From the NCBI GenBank assembly GCA_945957125.1, contig CAMFJT010000016.1, positions 1-47,898 of the forward strand: a DNA stretch of 47,898 nucleotides. Direction: 5' to 3'. The notes under the pieces were generated by a model. The model was not told where the DNA came from. It saw only the letters and a list, made by a program, of their open reading frames with translations, and did not search any database. The translations under genes and the position numbers were made by a program. Shown here in pieces: positions 33,963 through 42,670 of this stretch. Origin of the DNA: an uncultured Rhodospirillales bacterium (GTDB lineage: Bacteria; Pseudomonadota; Alphaproteobacteria; Reyranellales; Reyranellaceae). Numbering within the stretch: the first letter of the stretch is position 1; every line of letters begins with the position of its first letter.

Positions 33963-35459
33963 ATGTATCAGCCCGTCTCCGACGACTATTTCGCCCGCCG
34001 CGGTCTGCGGCGCTATGCCGGAGTGGCATCGCTCTGGGCACTGGGCGTCGGGGCCGTCATCTCCGGTCACTATTCGGGCTGGAACCTCGGTCTGTCGGTC
34101 GGGGGATGGGGTGGCTTCGCCCTCGCCACCCTTCTAATCGCCGCGATGTATCTCGGGCTGGTGTTCTGCATCGCCGAGATGGGCGCGGCGCTGCCGCACA
34201 CGGGCGGCGCCTATTCCTTCGCCCGCGCCTCGATGGGCCCGTGGGGCGGCTTCGTCACCGGGCTGTGCGAGAATGTCGAGTACATGCTGACGCCCGCCGT
34301 CGTCGTCTCGTTCCTCGCGACCTACCTCGCCGCCGTATTCGACACCCCGCCGGCCTGGCTGCCCCTCTACTGGATCGGCGCCTACGCCGTGTTCGTGGCG
34401 CTCAACGTCCATGGCGTCGAGCTATCCTTCAAGGTGACGGTGGCCGTCACCTTGGCGGCGCTGGCCTGCCTCGTCGTGTTCTGGCTCTCGGCATTGCCGG
34501 TCGCCGAGTTCAGGCGCTACGCGCTCAATATCGGCGTCGGTCCCGACGGCCTGCCGGTCGAGTTGCCGGCGGGGGCCGGGCCAATGCTGCCGTTCGGCCT
34601 GAAGGGCGTGTTCGCCGCCCTGCCCTTCGCGGTCTGGCTGTTCCTGGCGATCGAGCAGCTCCCGCTGGCCGCCGAGGAGTCGATGGACCCGAGCCGCGAT
34701 ATGCCGCGCGGCATCGTCCTCGGAATGCTGACCCTGCTGGTCTCGGCTGGCCTGATCCTCTGGCTCAACCCGTCGGTCGCGCCGGGCGCCTTCCGGCTGG
34801 GCTCTTCCGGCGAGCCGCTGCTCGACGGCCTCCGGGCCACCTTCGGCACAGGGCTGGCCAAGCTTCTGGCGCTGGTCGCCTGTGTCGGGCTGGTGGCATC
34901 GTTCCACACCATCCTGTTCGCCAAGGGGCGGCAGATCTATTCGCTGAGTCGCGCCGGCTATTTTCCGCGCTTCCTGTCGATCACCCACGCGCACCGCAAG
35001 ACGCCGCACGTCGCACTGCTGGCCGGCTCGGCCGTTGCGCTGACGCTGATGCTGGCGCTGTGGTTCGGCATGGGGGCCGAGAAGGGCGCCATCGTCATCC
35101 AGGGCATGCTGCTCAACATGGCGGTGGCCGGCGCGATGCTGTCCTATCTTCTGCAGGCGGTAAGCTTTGTCGTGCTGCGCCTGCGCCGTCCGCAGTTGCC
35201 GCGGCCCTATCGCTCGCCGCTCGGGCTCGCGGGGGCAGCGGTCACCATCGTGCTTGCGACGGTGACGCTGGTTTTCCAGCTCCTCGACCCGGTCTTCGTG
35301 TCCGGCGTTCTGGGCGTCGGCGCCTGGTTCGCGCTCGGCATCGCCTGGTTCGCCCTGGTCGGTCGCCGCCGGCTGGTGCTGGCGCCCGAGGAAGCTTTCG
35401 CTATATCGAGCCTGCCTCGCGCTCCCGCTCCTGCAGGTCGCGCGCCATCGTCTTCTTGA
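33963..35459 (+). CDS. APC-superfamily permease, ethanolamine permease-like
   Basis: This 498-residue transporter has about 12 membrane helices. The start (LWALGVGAVISGHYSGWNLG) matches ethanolamine permeases, and EMGAALPHTGGAYSFARASMG and KGRQIYSLSRAGYFPRFL are typical APC loops. It probably imports an amine or amino acid into the cytoplasm. It follows the molybdenum hydroxylase gene. The last 59 bases overlap tail-to-tail with the M23 peptidase gene; that shared part encodes a Pro/Ala/Ser-rich end that looks non-conserved, so the permease may have been extended when its stop was lost. Confidence 0.88.
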   Translation: MYQPVSDDYFARRGLRRYAGVASLWALGVGAVISGHYSGWNLGLSVGGWGGFALATLLIAAMYLGLVFCIAEMGAALPHTGGAYSFARASMGPWGGFVTGLCENVEYMLTPAVVVSFLATYLAAVFDTPPAWLPLYWIGAYAVFVALNVHGVELSFKVTVAVTLAALACLVVFWLSALPVAEFRRYALNIGVGPDGLPVELPAGAGPMLPFGLKGVFAALPFAVWLFLAIEQLPLAAEESMDPSRDMPRGIVLGMLTLLVSAGLILWLNPSVAPGAFRLGSSGEPLLDGLRATFGTGLAKLLALVACVGLVASFHTILFAKGRQIYSLSRAGYFPRFLSITHAHRKTPHVALLAGSAVALTLMLALWFGMGAEKGAIVIQGMLLNMAVAGAMLSYLLQAVSFVVLRLRRPQLPRPYRSPLGLAGAAVTIVLATVTLVFQLLDPVFVSGVLGVGAWFALGIAWFALVGRRRLVLAPEEAFAISSLPRAPAPAGRAPSSS

Positions 35460-36570
35460 AGCGCTCGAGCTCGCCGCCGCGGAGCTGCTCGGGCCGCAAT
35501 GCGCCGTTGATCATCGGGTTGGTCGGCTTGCCGTTGTTCAGGATCTCGAAGTGCAGATGCGGTCCGGTCGAGCGGCCGGTCGAGCCGACATAGCCGATGA
35601 CATCCCCCTGCTTGACCCGCGTGCCGGGCGCGATGCCCGGTGCGAAGGCGGAGAGATGGCCGTAGACGGTCATCAGCTTGCTGGGACGCCTGAAGCCCTC
35701 GAACGGGCCGGCCGATGCACCGTCGTGCTCGATCTCGATCCAATTGCCGTAGCCGCCCTTGGGCTCGGCGCCGATCACGACACCATCCCCGGCCGCCTGG
35801 ATCGGCGCGCCCATGTCGGCCGCCAAGTCGACGCCGTCATGCATCATCAGAGTCGTGCCGCCGCTCCGAGCGGCGCCCTTGGCCCCGATAGGCTTGAAGC
35901 CGGGGAAAGACGCGCCGAAGGCCGGCGGCGTGGTCGGCACGGTGACGGTGCTCAACGGGCTGGGCGGCGGCCCGCCCGCGCCCCGGCCGTTCGGCCGTAG
36001 CGCGGGCCCCCAGTTGCGTCCCGGCTGGTCGAACGGATCGGCGCGCAGGCCGAAGCCCGACGACACGGCGATGTTCTGCAGCGGCAGCCGAAGCTCCGGC
36101 GCCGTCGCAGCCTGGCCGGTCGACAGGTAGAAGCGCTCGACCACCGGCTTGCCGGTGCGGAAGCGATGGATCGAGACGATGCCCTTGGCTTCGGTCCGCA
36201 GCTCCGCCCACATCACCTTGCCGATGCCGATCGGATTGCCGGCGGCCGTGAAGGTCCGCTCATAGCGGACGTAGAAACGATCGCCCTTGCGCAGGTCGCG
36301 CTCGAGGTCGATGGCGGTACCGAGCGCGGCGATCGCCTCGACCATCGCCGCAGGCGGCACCCTGGCCTGCGTCGCCGACTCGGCCAGCGAGCCCGAAACG
36401 ATGCCGCTCGCGCCCAGGACGCGGGTGAACGGCATGTAGCTCTGGTACTGCGCCTCCTCGCGATCGCTGCCCAGCAGGCGCGCTTCCTCGGGGGACGCGG
36501 CCATCACGGGAAACGCGACGCTGCAAGAAGCAAGCGCAGCCATGGCCGCGCCAAACGGTATCCTGTTCAT
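35401..36570 (-). CDS. M23-family metallopeptidase (LytM type)
   Basis: This 389-residue secreted protein has a signal peptide (MNRIPFGAAMAALASCSVA..MAAS), a middle domain with FYVRYERTFTAAGNPIGIG as in OapA/LysM-like M23 proteins, and a C-terminal peptidase. Zinc ligands are seen in MHDGVDLAAD (His, Asp) and TGPHLHFEILNNG (HxH). It is expected to cut peptidoglycan cross-links or regulate amidases in the periplasm. The internal ATG at 36570 was chosen because it starts the signal peptide and has GAGG just upstream. It converges on the permease gene with a 59-base overlap. Confidence 0.9.
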   Translation of the reverse strand: MNRIPFGAAMAALASCSVAFPVMAASPEEARLLGSDREEAQYQSYMPFTRVLGASGIVSGSLAESATQARVPPAAMVEAIAALGTAIDLERDLRKGDRFYVRYERTFTAAGNPIGIGKVMWAELRTEAKGIVSIHRFRTGKPVVERFYLSTGQAATAPELRLPLQNIAVSSGFGLRADPFDQPGRNWGPALRPNGRGAGGPPPSPLSTVTVPTTPPAFGASFPGFKPIGAKGAARSGGTTLMMHDGVDLAADMGAPIQAAGDGVVIGAEPKGGYGNWIEIEHDGASAGPFEGFRRPSKLMTVYGHLSAFAPGIAPGTRVKQGDVIGYVGSTGRSTGPHLHFEILNNGKPTNPMINGALRPEQLRGGELERFKKTMARDLQEREREAGSI

Positions 36571-36748
36571 CCAACCTCGTGTTCGATGGTGGGAACGAGC
36601 AAATAGCACGGCCCGAGCGGAGAATGGGCGCGAGGATCAATCGGCAACGTGGCCCTTTGAGGGCCGGCAGAAAGTTCCTCATCATGCCCCAAAGAGCACT
36701 GCGGCGGAATGCCTCCCCGTCGAATCGTGTGCTATACGGATCGCTGCG

Positions 36749-37714
36749 ATGAAGCCGACGATTCTCACGCGCCGGAAACTCCTGGGGACTACCGTCGCCG
36801 TTGCTGCTCCCGTGCGCGCCCGCGCACAGACCTTGCAACATCTCGATCTGCTGACCGACTGGAAGCCGGCGCCGACCTATGCAGGCTTCTATGTCGCGCG
36901 CGAGCTCGACGCGTTTCGGCGGCGCGGGCTGGATGTGCGCATCGTCGAGGGCCGCGGTGCGGCCGTCGCCGCCGAGATGATCGCGACCGGCAAGGAATAC
37001 TGGATCGGATCGTCGAGTGCTTCGGCGACGGCCATCGGACGGTCGCACGATCTGGCGATCCGCAGCCTGGCCGTCTATTACCGGCGCACGCCGACGGTGG
37101 TCTATTCGCGCACCGAGGACCGCATCGACGCCCCGCGCGACCTCGTCGGCAAGCGGATCGGCCTGGTCCAGGGCAGCGCGACCGTGGACGAATATCGCGC
37201 GCTCCTGCTCGCCAACCGCATCGATCGCAGCAAGATCAAGGAGATCGAGGTCGGCTGGGATGCCACCGCCCTGCTCGACCGGCAGGTCGACGCCCTCCTG
37301 GATTACGAGGAGATCGCGCCGGCCGAGCTACAGTCCCAGGGCAAGCGCATCGCGGTGATGCGGCTGGCCGATTTCGGGGTACGCCTCTACAGCCTGAATC
37401 TGCTGGTCAACGAGATGGCCTGGACCTCCTCGCCGCAGCGACGGCATACCGCTCAGCTCGTCGAGGAAGCGGTGCAGGAGGGCTATCAGTTCGTCCGCGA
37501 CAAGCCGGCCGACGCGGCGGCGATCTTCTGCAAGATCTTCCCCGCCCTCTCGCCACGCTTTGTCGAGCTCAGCATGCAGATCGTGGCGCGCCAGCTCGCC
37601 GTGCCGATCGGAAACCAGACCCGGATCGGCTGGGAGGACACGCTCAAGACGCTATCCTCGCTGCGGCTTCTGGGGCGCGCCGTGAGCGCCGAGGAAGTCG
37701 CGATCTACGATTGA
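36749..37714 (+). CDS. NMT1/THI5-like ABC substrate-binding protein, copy 1
   Basis: This 321-residue periplasmic binding protein has a twin-arginine-like signal (LTRRKLLGTTVAVAA). The mature start LDLLTDWKPAPTYAGFYVAREL and GKEYWIGSSSASATAIGRS follow the NMT1 fold that binds pyrimidine, nitrate-like or sulfonate ligands. The ATG at 36749 was chosen for the signal. It pairs in tandem with the next gene, which matches it along the full length. No permease or ATPase of this type is adjacent. Ligand unknown. Confidence 0.9.
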   Translation: MKPTILTRRKLLGTTVAVAAPVRARAQTLQHLDLLTDWKPAPTYAGFYVARELDAFRRRGLDVRIVEGRGAAVAAEMIATGKEYWIGSSSASATAIGRSHDLAIRSLAVYYRRTPTVVYSRTEDRIDAPRDLVGKRIGLVQGSATVDEYRALLLANRIDRSKIKEIEVGWDATALLDRQVDALLDYEEIAPAELQSQGKRIAVMRLADFGVRLYSLNLLVNEMAWTSSPQRRHTAQLVEEAVQEGYQFVRDKPADAAAIFCKIFPALSPRFVELSMQIVARQLAVPIGNQTRIGWEDTLKTLSSLRLLGRAVSAEEVAIYD

Positions 37715-37741
37715 CCGTTCCGAGTAACTTTCGAGGCCGAG

Positions 37742-38707
37742 ATGCGTGTCGTTCTTGCCGCCCGTCGCAGCGTGCTGGCCTTCCTGCTCGGGTTGTCCGT
37801 CCTGTCTTCCGCGACGGCCCAGCCGCTGACGAAAGTGGACGTGCTGCTCGACTGGAAGGCGCTCCCGACTTACGCCGGCTTCTTCCTCGCCAAGGAGCTC
37901 GGCGCGTTCGAGCGCCGCGGGCTCGACGTGACGTTCGGAGAGGTGCAGGGCGCGACGCCGGCGGCGGAAGCGATCGCCGAGGGCTCGAAATACTGGATCG
38001 GCTCGTCGAGCGGCGCGGCCACGGTGATCGGCCGCTCCAAGGGTCTGCCGATCAAGAGCCTCGCGGTCTACTATCGCAAGACGCCGAGCGCGATCTACAG
38101 CCGAGCCGAAGATCGTATCGCCCACCCGCGCGATCTCTACGGCAAGAAGCTTGGCCTGGTGCCCGGCAGCATCACCAACGAGGAGTTCCGCGCCATGCTC
38201 GCGCTCAACCGGCTGGAGCGCGACAAGATCCAGCAGGTCACTGTCGGCTGGGACCCGTGGGCGCTGGTCGAGAAGAAGGTCGATGCACTGGTCGACTACG
38301 AGGAAATGACACCGGCCGAATTGCTTGCCGAGGGCCGACGCATCATCGTCATGCGGCTCTCCGACTTCGGCGTGCGCAGCTACAGCCTCAACCTGATCGT
38401 CAACGATGCCGCCTGGGCCTCGCCGGAGAAGCGCGCGATCGCAAAGAAGATCGCCGAGGCGGTGCAGGAGGGCTATAGCCTGGTGAACGAGCGCCCGGGC
38501 GATGCCGCGGCCCATTTCGCGCGGATCTTCCCGCGCCTTGCGCCGCGCTACGTCGACCGCAGCATGGTGTCGGTCGCCCAGCAGCTTTCGCCGGCGCCGG
38601 TCGGCGGCCAGAGCAGGCAGGGATGGGAAGAGACGATCAGCCTCCTGGGCTCGCTCAACCTGCTCGCCCGTCCGGTCACGGCCGACGAGGTGGCGATCCT
38701 GGAATAG
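37742..38707 (+). CDS. NMT1/THI5-like ABC substrate-binding protein, copy 2
   Basis: This 321-residue paralogue of the preceding gene has the same length after processing. The signal is of the Sec type (RSVLAFLLGLSVLSSATAQ) instead of twin-arginine. Shared blocks include VLLDWKALPTYAGFFLAKEL, KYWIGSSSGAATVIGRSKG, LADFGVR/LSDFGVR and AVQEGYSLVNERPGDAAA. It lies 27 bases after copy 1, most likely in one transcript. Ligand unknown; two different export signals suggest different folding or cofactor needs, or drift. Confidence 0.9.
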   Translation: MRVVLAARRSVLAFLLGLSVLSSATAQPLTKVDVLLDWKALPTYAGFFLAKELGAFERRGLDVTFGEVQGATPAAEAIAEGSKYWIGSSSGAATVIGRSKGLPIKSLAVYYRKTPSAIYSRAEDRIAHPRDLYGKKLGLVPGSITNEEFRAMLALNRLERDKIQQVTVGWDPWALVEKKVDALVDYEEMTPAELLAEGRRIIVMRLSDFGVRSYSLNLIVNDAAWASPEKRAIAKKIAEAVQEGYSLVNERPGDAAAHFARIFPRLAPRYVDRSMVSVAQQLSPAPVGGQSRQGWEETISLLGSLNLLARPVTADEVAILE

Positions 38708-38725
38708 ACCCGCCGCCGCCTCGCG

Positions 38726-40426
38726 CTATCCCGCGACGCGGGAGGTGAGGCGCACGCTGCCGCCGATGCGGTTGGCGATCACGATCACGACGGTGGTCAG
38801 GATCACCATCGTCAGGCTCAGCACCGCGATGGCGCCGACATCGCCGCTCTCCTTGAGGTCGAAGATCAGCACCGACAGGACTTTCGTCTCGGAGGTGAAC
38901 AGGATGACGGCGGCGCTCAGCTCGCGGATCACGCCGACGAACACGAAGCACCAGGTCGCGATCGCGGCGGAGCGCAGCAGCGGCGCGGTGATGTCCTTCA
39001 GGGTGCGCAGGCGAGTCGCCCCCAGCATCCTGCCCGCCTCCTCCAGCTCGGGATGCACCGAATGGAAGGCCGAGCCGAGCTGCTGGTAGGCCGCCGGCAG
39101 CTCGATGGTCACGAACGCGATCAGCAGGATCCACAGCGTGCCGTAGAGCGTGAGCGGCGGCCGCGTATAGGCGAGGAACAGGCCGACGCCGAGCACGATG
39201 CCCGGGATGGCGAGCGGCGCGGTGGCGAGGAAGGCGAGCACGCGATGACCCACCACCGCCCGCCGCGCCACGATATAGGCGATCAGCAGCGCCAGTAGGC
39301 CGCCCACGGTGGCCGTCGCGGTCGCCAGCACGAAGGTGTTCTGCAGCGCCGGCAGGGTCGAGCTCAGCTCGCCGAAGGTGAAGACCACGTTGTGCAGGGT
39401 GAAGGTCTGCGGCGTGATGAGCTGCGACGATACTTTCGAGAACGCGGTGTTGAGCAGCGCCGCATAGGGCAGGAACAGCGGCAGCGAGAGCACGAACAGG
39501 GCGAGCCCGACGGCCGGCCAGCGCCACGGTCCGAGCCGGATCAGGCGCGGCGCGCCGTACTTGCCGCCGAGCACGGCGTAGCCGCGCCGGCCGAGCACGA
39601 GGGATTGCGCGCGCAACAGCGCCACGGTCAGGACCAGCAGCGGCAGCGCCGCGGCCGAGGCCAGCTCGGGCTTGGGCGGAAACTGGAACAGGCTCCAGAT
39701 CTTGGTCGTCAGCGTATGGAATCCGGCCGGGATGGCGAGAATGGCCGGCGAGCCGAACTGGTTCAGCGTCTGCAGGAAGGCGACCAGCGCGCCGGCCAGC
39801 AGGGTCGGCAGCGCCAGCGGCACGGTGATGCGCCGCGCCGTCGCCCAGGTTCGCGCGCCGAGCATCGAGGAGGCGTCCTCGAGCTCGCCGGGCATGCGGT
39901 CGAGCGCATTGGCGACCAGGATGAAGACGTAGGGGAAGGTGTAGCAGGCGATGGCGAATATCAGCCCTTCGAAGGTGTAGATGTCGAACAGCGCCTCGTC
40001 GTCGGGCGCGCCGGTGATCAGGCGCCAGAGCTGGTTCAGCAAGCCGGAGTTCGGCGCCGCCAGCATCTCCCAGGCGACGGCACCGACGAAGGGCGGCGTC
40101 ACCAGAGAGGCCATCACCAGCGTGCGCACGGTGCGCGACAGCGGCATGTCGGTGCGCGCGACCAGCCAGCCCATCGGGGCGGCGACCGCGCAGCAGATCA
40201 CGCTCACCGACACCGAGAGCAGCAGCGTGGCGAGCAGCGGGTCGAGGAAGCTCGGATCGGTGAACAGCGTGACGAAGTTGCCGAGCGTCGCCTGCCCATC
40301 CTTGGTCGAGAAGGACGTGACGATCAGCCAGCCCATCGGCAGCGCGATCAGGATCGCCAGCAGCGCGGCGACCGCGATCAGCACAGGACGCGAGACGTCG
40401 AACAGGCGCGGCGCCTTGGCCGTCAT
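38726..40426 (-). CDS. Two-domain ABC transporter permease (FbpB/AfuB type)
   Basis: This 566-residue inner-membrane permease is a fusion of two permease domains, each with about six helices. EAA loops appear as EDASSMLGARTWATARRI (first half) and LEEAGRMLGATRLRTLKDI (second half), contacting the ATPase. The build is typical of iron(III) or related metal/anion importers. It is the last gene of an operon with the ATPase at 42667 and two binding proteins. A 40-base-arm inverted repeat lies between it and the upstream gene. Substrate not proven. Confidence 0.92.
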   Translation of the reverse strand: MTAKAPRLFDVSRPVLIAVAALLAILIALPMGWLIVTSFSTKDGQATLGNFVTLFTDPSFLDPLLATLLLSVSVSVICCAVAAPMGWLVARTDMPLSRTVRTLVMASLVTPPFVGAVAWEMLAAPNSGLLNQLWRLITGAPDDEALFDIYTFEGLIFAIACYTFPYVFILVANALDRMPGELEDASSMLGARTWATARRITVPLALPTLLAGALVAFLQTLNQFGSPAILAIPAGFHTLTTKIWSLFQFPPKPELASAAALPLLVLTVALLRAQSLVLGRRGYAVLGGKYGAPRLIRLGPWRWPAVGLALFVLSLPLFLPYAALLNTAFSKVSSQLITPQTFTLHNVVFTFGELSSTLPALQNTFVLATATATVGGLLALLIAYIVARRAVVGHRVLAFLATAPLAIPGIVLGVGLFLAYTRPPLTLYGTLWILLIAFVTIELPAAYQQLGSAFHSVHPELEEAGRMLGATRLRTLKDITAPLLRSAAIATWCFVFVGVIRELSAAVILFTSETKVLSVLIFDLKESGDVGAIAVLSLTMVILTTVVIVIANRIGGSVRLTSRVAG

Positions 40427-40453
40427 GCCATGGCTCCTAAGACGTCTTCTTGC

Positions 40454-40548
40454 TCCTCTCCCCCGCCAGGGGGAGAGGCGGGGAGAGGGGGTTGCGCACG
40501 TCGCCTGTAACCCCCTCTCCTAGCCTCTCCCCCTGGCGGGGGAGAGGA
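40454..40548. repeat. Long inverted repeat between binding protein and permease genes
   Basis: Left arm 40454-40493 and right arm 40509-40548 are 40 bases each with two mismatches and a 15-base loop. The arms read CTCTCCCCCGCCAGGGGGAGAGG, and each arm has an inner hairpin around CCCGCCAGGGGG. This C/G-rich, CTCTCCCC-type palindrome is widespread in high-GC proteobacteria. It fills the intercistronic gap of an importer operon and may reduce permease mRNA relative to the binding proteins. Confidence 0.9.
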
Positions 40549-40565
40549 ACATGAGGCGTGCGCCC

Positions 40566-41606
40566 TCATACCTTGAAGTACTTCGCGTACTGCGCCTTGA
40601 TCTGGTCGGCCTGCTGCTCGACCGCGGCGGGGTCCTCCTTGAAGGTCTTGACCTGCGACAGCACCGGCCGCCCGGGCTTGGGCTTGACCTGCGTGTTTGC
40701 GGGATACTGGCCGCTCAGGTTCACGATGAAGCTCTGGCCCTCGCCCGACATGATCCAGCTCACCAGCAGGCGCGCGGCATTGGGATTGGGCGACGACTTG
40801 AAGATCCCCATCGGATTGCTGATCTGCGGCGTGCCCTCGACCGCCAGCACGACCTCGATCGGCAGGCCGCGCTCCTTGGCCATCCAGAACAGGTAGTCGC
40901 TGCCGTCGACCGCGACGCCCCGCTCGCCGGCCTCCAGCCGCTTGGGCGGCTCGGTCGCCGACTGGACCTGCAGCACCTTCTGCTTTGCGAGCTTCTCGAA
41001 ATACGACCAGCCGAGCTCGCGCGCGATCTGCTGCGTGGCCGTCATGATCGTGCCGGAATAGCCGGGATGGCCCTTGACCAGCTTGCCCGCGTATTTCGGC
41101 TGCAGCAGGTCCATGAAGCCCTTGGGCGCATCCTCCGGTGGGATCAGCTTGGTGTTGTAGGCGATGGCGCTGAGATGGGTGCGCTGGTTGCAGAACAGGC
41201 CGTCGGCATCGAGCATCTCCGCCGGCAGGTCGCGCGCCATCTCCGTCGAGACGAACGGCGCCAGCCAGCCCTGCCGCTTCCAGAAGATGAAGTGCGCGGC
41301 GTCTGAGCTGTTCACCACGTCGACGCGGTAGATCTTGCTGCCCATCTCCTGGCCGATGCGGCTGAACACGCGCTCCGCGCCGCTGCGCTCGACCGTCACC
41401 TTGATGCCGGGATACTTGGCCTCGAAGGTGCGGGCCATCGGCTCGGCGACGCTGAGATCCATCGCCGTGTAGTAGGTGACCTTGCCTTCCTTCGTGGCGG
41501 CATCGATCAGGGCCGGCGTGACCGGTGTGGCGGCCGGTGCCGCCGAGACGACGCGCGCGGCGAGAGGCAGCAACAGTCCGGCCGTGACGAGGGAACGACG
41601 GCGCAT
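40566..41606 (-). CDS. ABC transporter substrate-binding protein 2 (Fbp-like)
   Basis: This 346-residue periplasmic protein (bacterial extracellular binding protein family, iron/spermidine-like cluster D) has a signal with MRRRSLVTAGLLLPL. Blocks VTYYTAMDLSVAEPMARTFE, ERSGAERVFSRIGQE, SGTIMTATQQIARELG and GVAVDGSDYLFW parallel the upstream gene. It ends KAQYAKYFKV, nearly the same as its neighbour (KAQYVKFFKV). Only two bases separate it from the upstream stop. It is a tandem duplicate of binding protein 1; ligand unknown. Confidence 0.92.
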   Translation of the reverse strand: MRRRSLVTAGLLLPLAARVVSAAPAATPVTPALIDAATKEGKVTYYTAMDLSVAEPMARTFEAKYPGIKVTVERSGAERVFSRIGQEMGSKIYRVDVVNSSDAAHFIFWKRQGWLAPFVSTEMARDLPAEMLDADGLFCNQRTHLSAIAYNTKLIPPEDAPKGFMDLLQPKYAGKLVKGHPGYSGTIMTATQQIARELGWSYFEKLAKQKVLQVQSATEPPKRLEAGERGVAVDGSDYLFWMAKERGLPIEVVLAVEGTPQISNPMGIFKSSPNPNAARLLVSWIMSGEGQSFIVNLSGQYPANTQVKPKPGRPVLSQVKTFKEDPAAVEQQADQIKAQYAKYFKV

Positions 41607-41608
41607 GG

Positions 41609-42670
41609 CTACACCTTGAAGAACTTGACGTACTGCGCCTTGATCTCGTCGGCCTTGTCGGCGACGACATTGGCCTCCTCGCGCAGCAGCTTGATGTCGG
41701 AGAACTTCTTCGTAGTCGGCTTGTCCTTGGTCTTCGGATGCGCCGAGCGCAGCCCGGCCACATCGATGTTGAGCTGCTGCGCCTCCGCCGTCATCGACCA
41801 CGCCTGGAACAGGCGCGCGGCATTGGGATTGGGCGCGTTAGCCATGATGCCCGACGGGCCGGTGATCAGCGGCGTGCCTTCCGTCGGATAGACGATCTCG
41901 ACCGGATCGCCCTTCTCGCGCATCAGGATCGGCAGATACTCGCCGCCATCGACGGCGATGGCCCGTTCGCCGTTGACCATCTTCTTCGGCGGCTCGGTCG
42001 CCGACTGGACCTGCATCACCTTCTGCCTCGCGAGCTTTTCGAACCATGCCCAGCCGAGATCGCGACTGAGCTGCTGCGTGGCCGTCATGATGGTGCCGCT
42101 ATAGCCCGGGTGCGCCTTGACCATCTTGCCCGACCATTTCGGGTCGAGCAGGTCGGCGTAGGACTTCGGCGCATCCTCGGCCTTGACCAGCTTGGTGTTG
42201 TAGGCGATCGGGCACAGCGTGATGCGCCACGACGAGAACATGCCGTCGGGATCCTTGTGCGCGGCGGGGAAATCGCGCGCCACGTCCTCGGGCACATAGG
42301 CCGCCAGCATCTTCTGACGCTTCCAGATGATGAGATGGGCGGCGTCGGAGCTGTTCACGACGTCGCAATTGTAGATCTTGCTGGCATATTCCTGCCCGAT
42401 GCGCTGGAAGTTGCGTTCGGCGCCGGAGCGCTCGACCTTCACGTCCATGCCGGGATATTTGGTCTCGAATGCCTTCGCCACCTTCTCGCCCAGCGCGAGA
42501 TCGACGGAAGTGTACCAGACGATCTTGCCTTCCTTCTTTGCCGCCTCGATCAGCTCGGGCGTGATCCGGCTGGCCTCCGGCGCGGCCTGTGCCGATCGCA
42601 CGAAGCCGCTGGCCATCAAGGCCGTGCCCGAGGTCGCCAGAACTCGCCGGCGCGTCAGCTTCCCGGTCAT
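41609..42670 (-). CDS. ABC transporter substrate-binding protein 1 (Fbp-like)
   Basis: This 353-residue periplasmic binding protein has a twin-arginine-like signal (LTRRRVLATSGTALM). It shares with the next gene the blocks IVWYTSVDLALGEKVAKAFE, ERSGAERNFQRIGQE, SGTIMTATQQLSRDLG and AIAVDGGEYLPIL. The start ATG overlaps the ATPase stop by four bases and is preceded by GGAGGAAA. It presents the substrate to the two-domain permease at 38726. Iron or another metal is a common ligand for the family, but I see no proof; organophosphate-type ligands are also possible. Confidence 0.92.
   Translation of the reverse strand: MTGKLTRRRVLATSGTALMASGFVRSAQAAPEASRITPELIEAAKKEGKIVWYTSVDLALGEKVAKAFETKYPGMDVKVERSGAERNFQRIGQEYASKIYNCDVVNSSDAAHLIIWKRQKMLAAYVPEDVARDFPAAHKDPDGMFSSWRITLCPIAYNTKLVKAEDAPKSYADLLDPKWSGKMVKAHPGYSGTIMTATQQLSRDLGWAWFEKLARQKVMQVQSATEPPKKMVNGERAIAVDGGEYLPILMREKGDPVEIVYPTEGTPLITGPSGIMANAPNPNAARLFQAWSMTAEAQQLNIDVAGLRSAHPKTKDKPTTKKFSDIKLLREEANVVADKADEIKAQYVKFFKV

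Noticed and set aside
40454-40548. Possible CRISPR array or small RNA gene
   Set aside because: It is a single inverted repeat, not direct repeats with spacers, and no promoter or cas gene is present.
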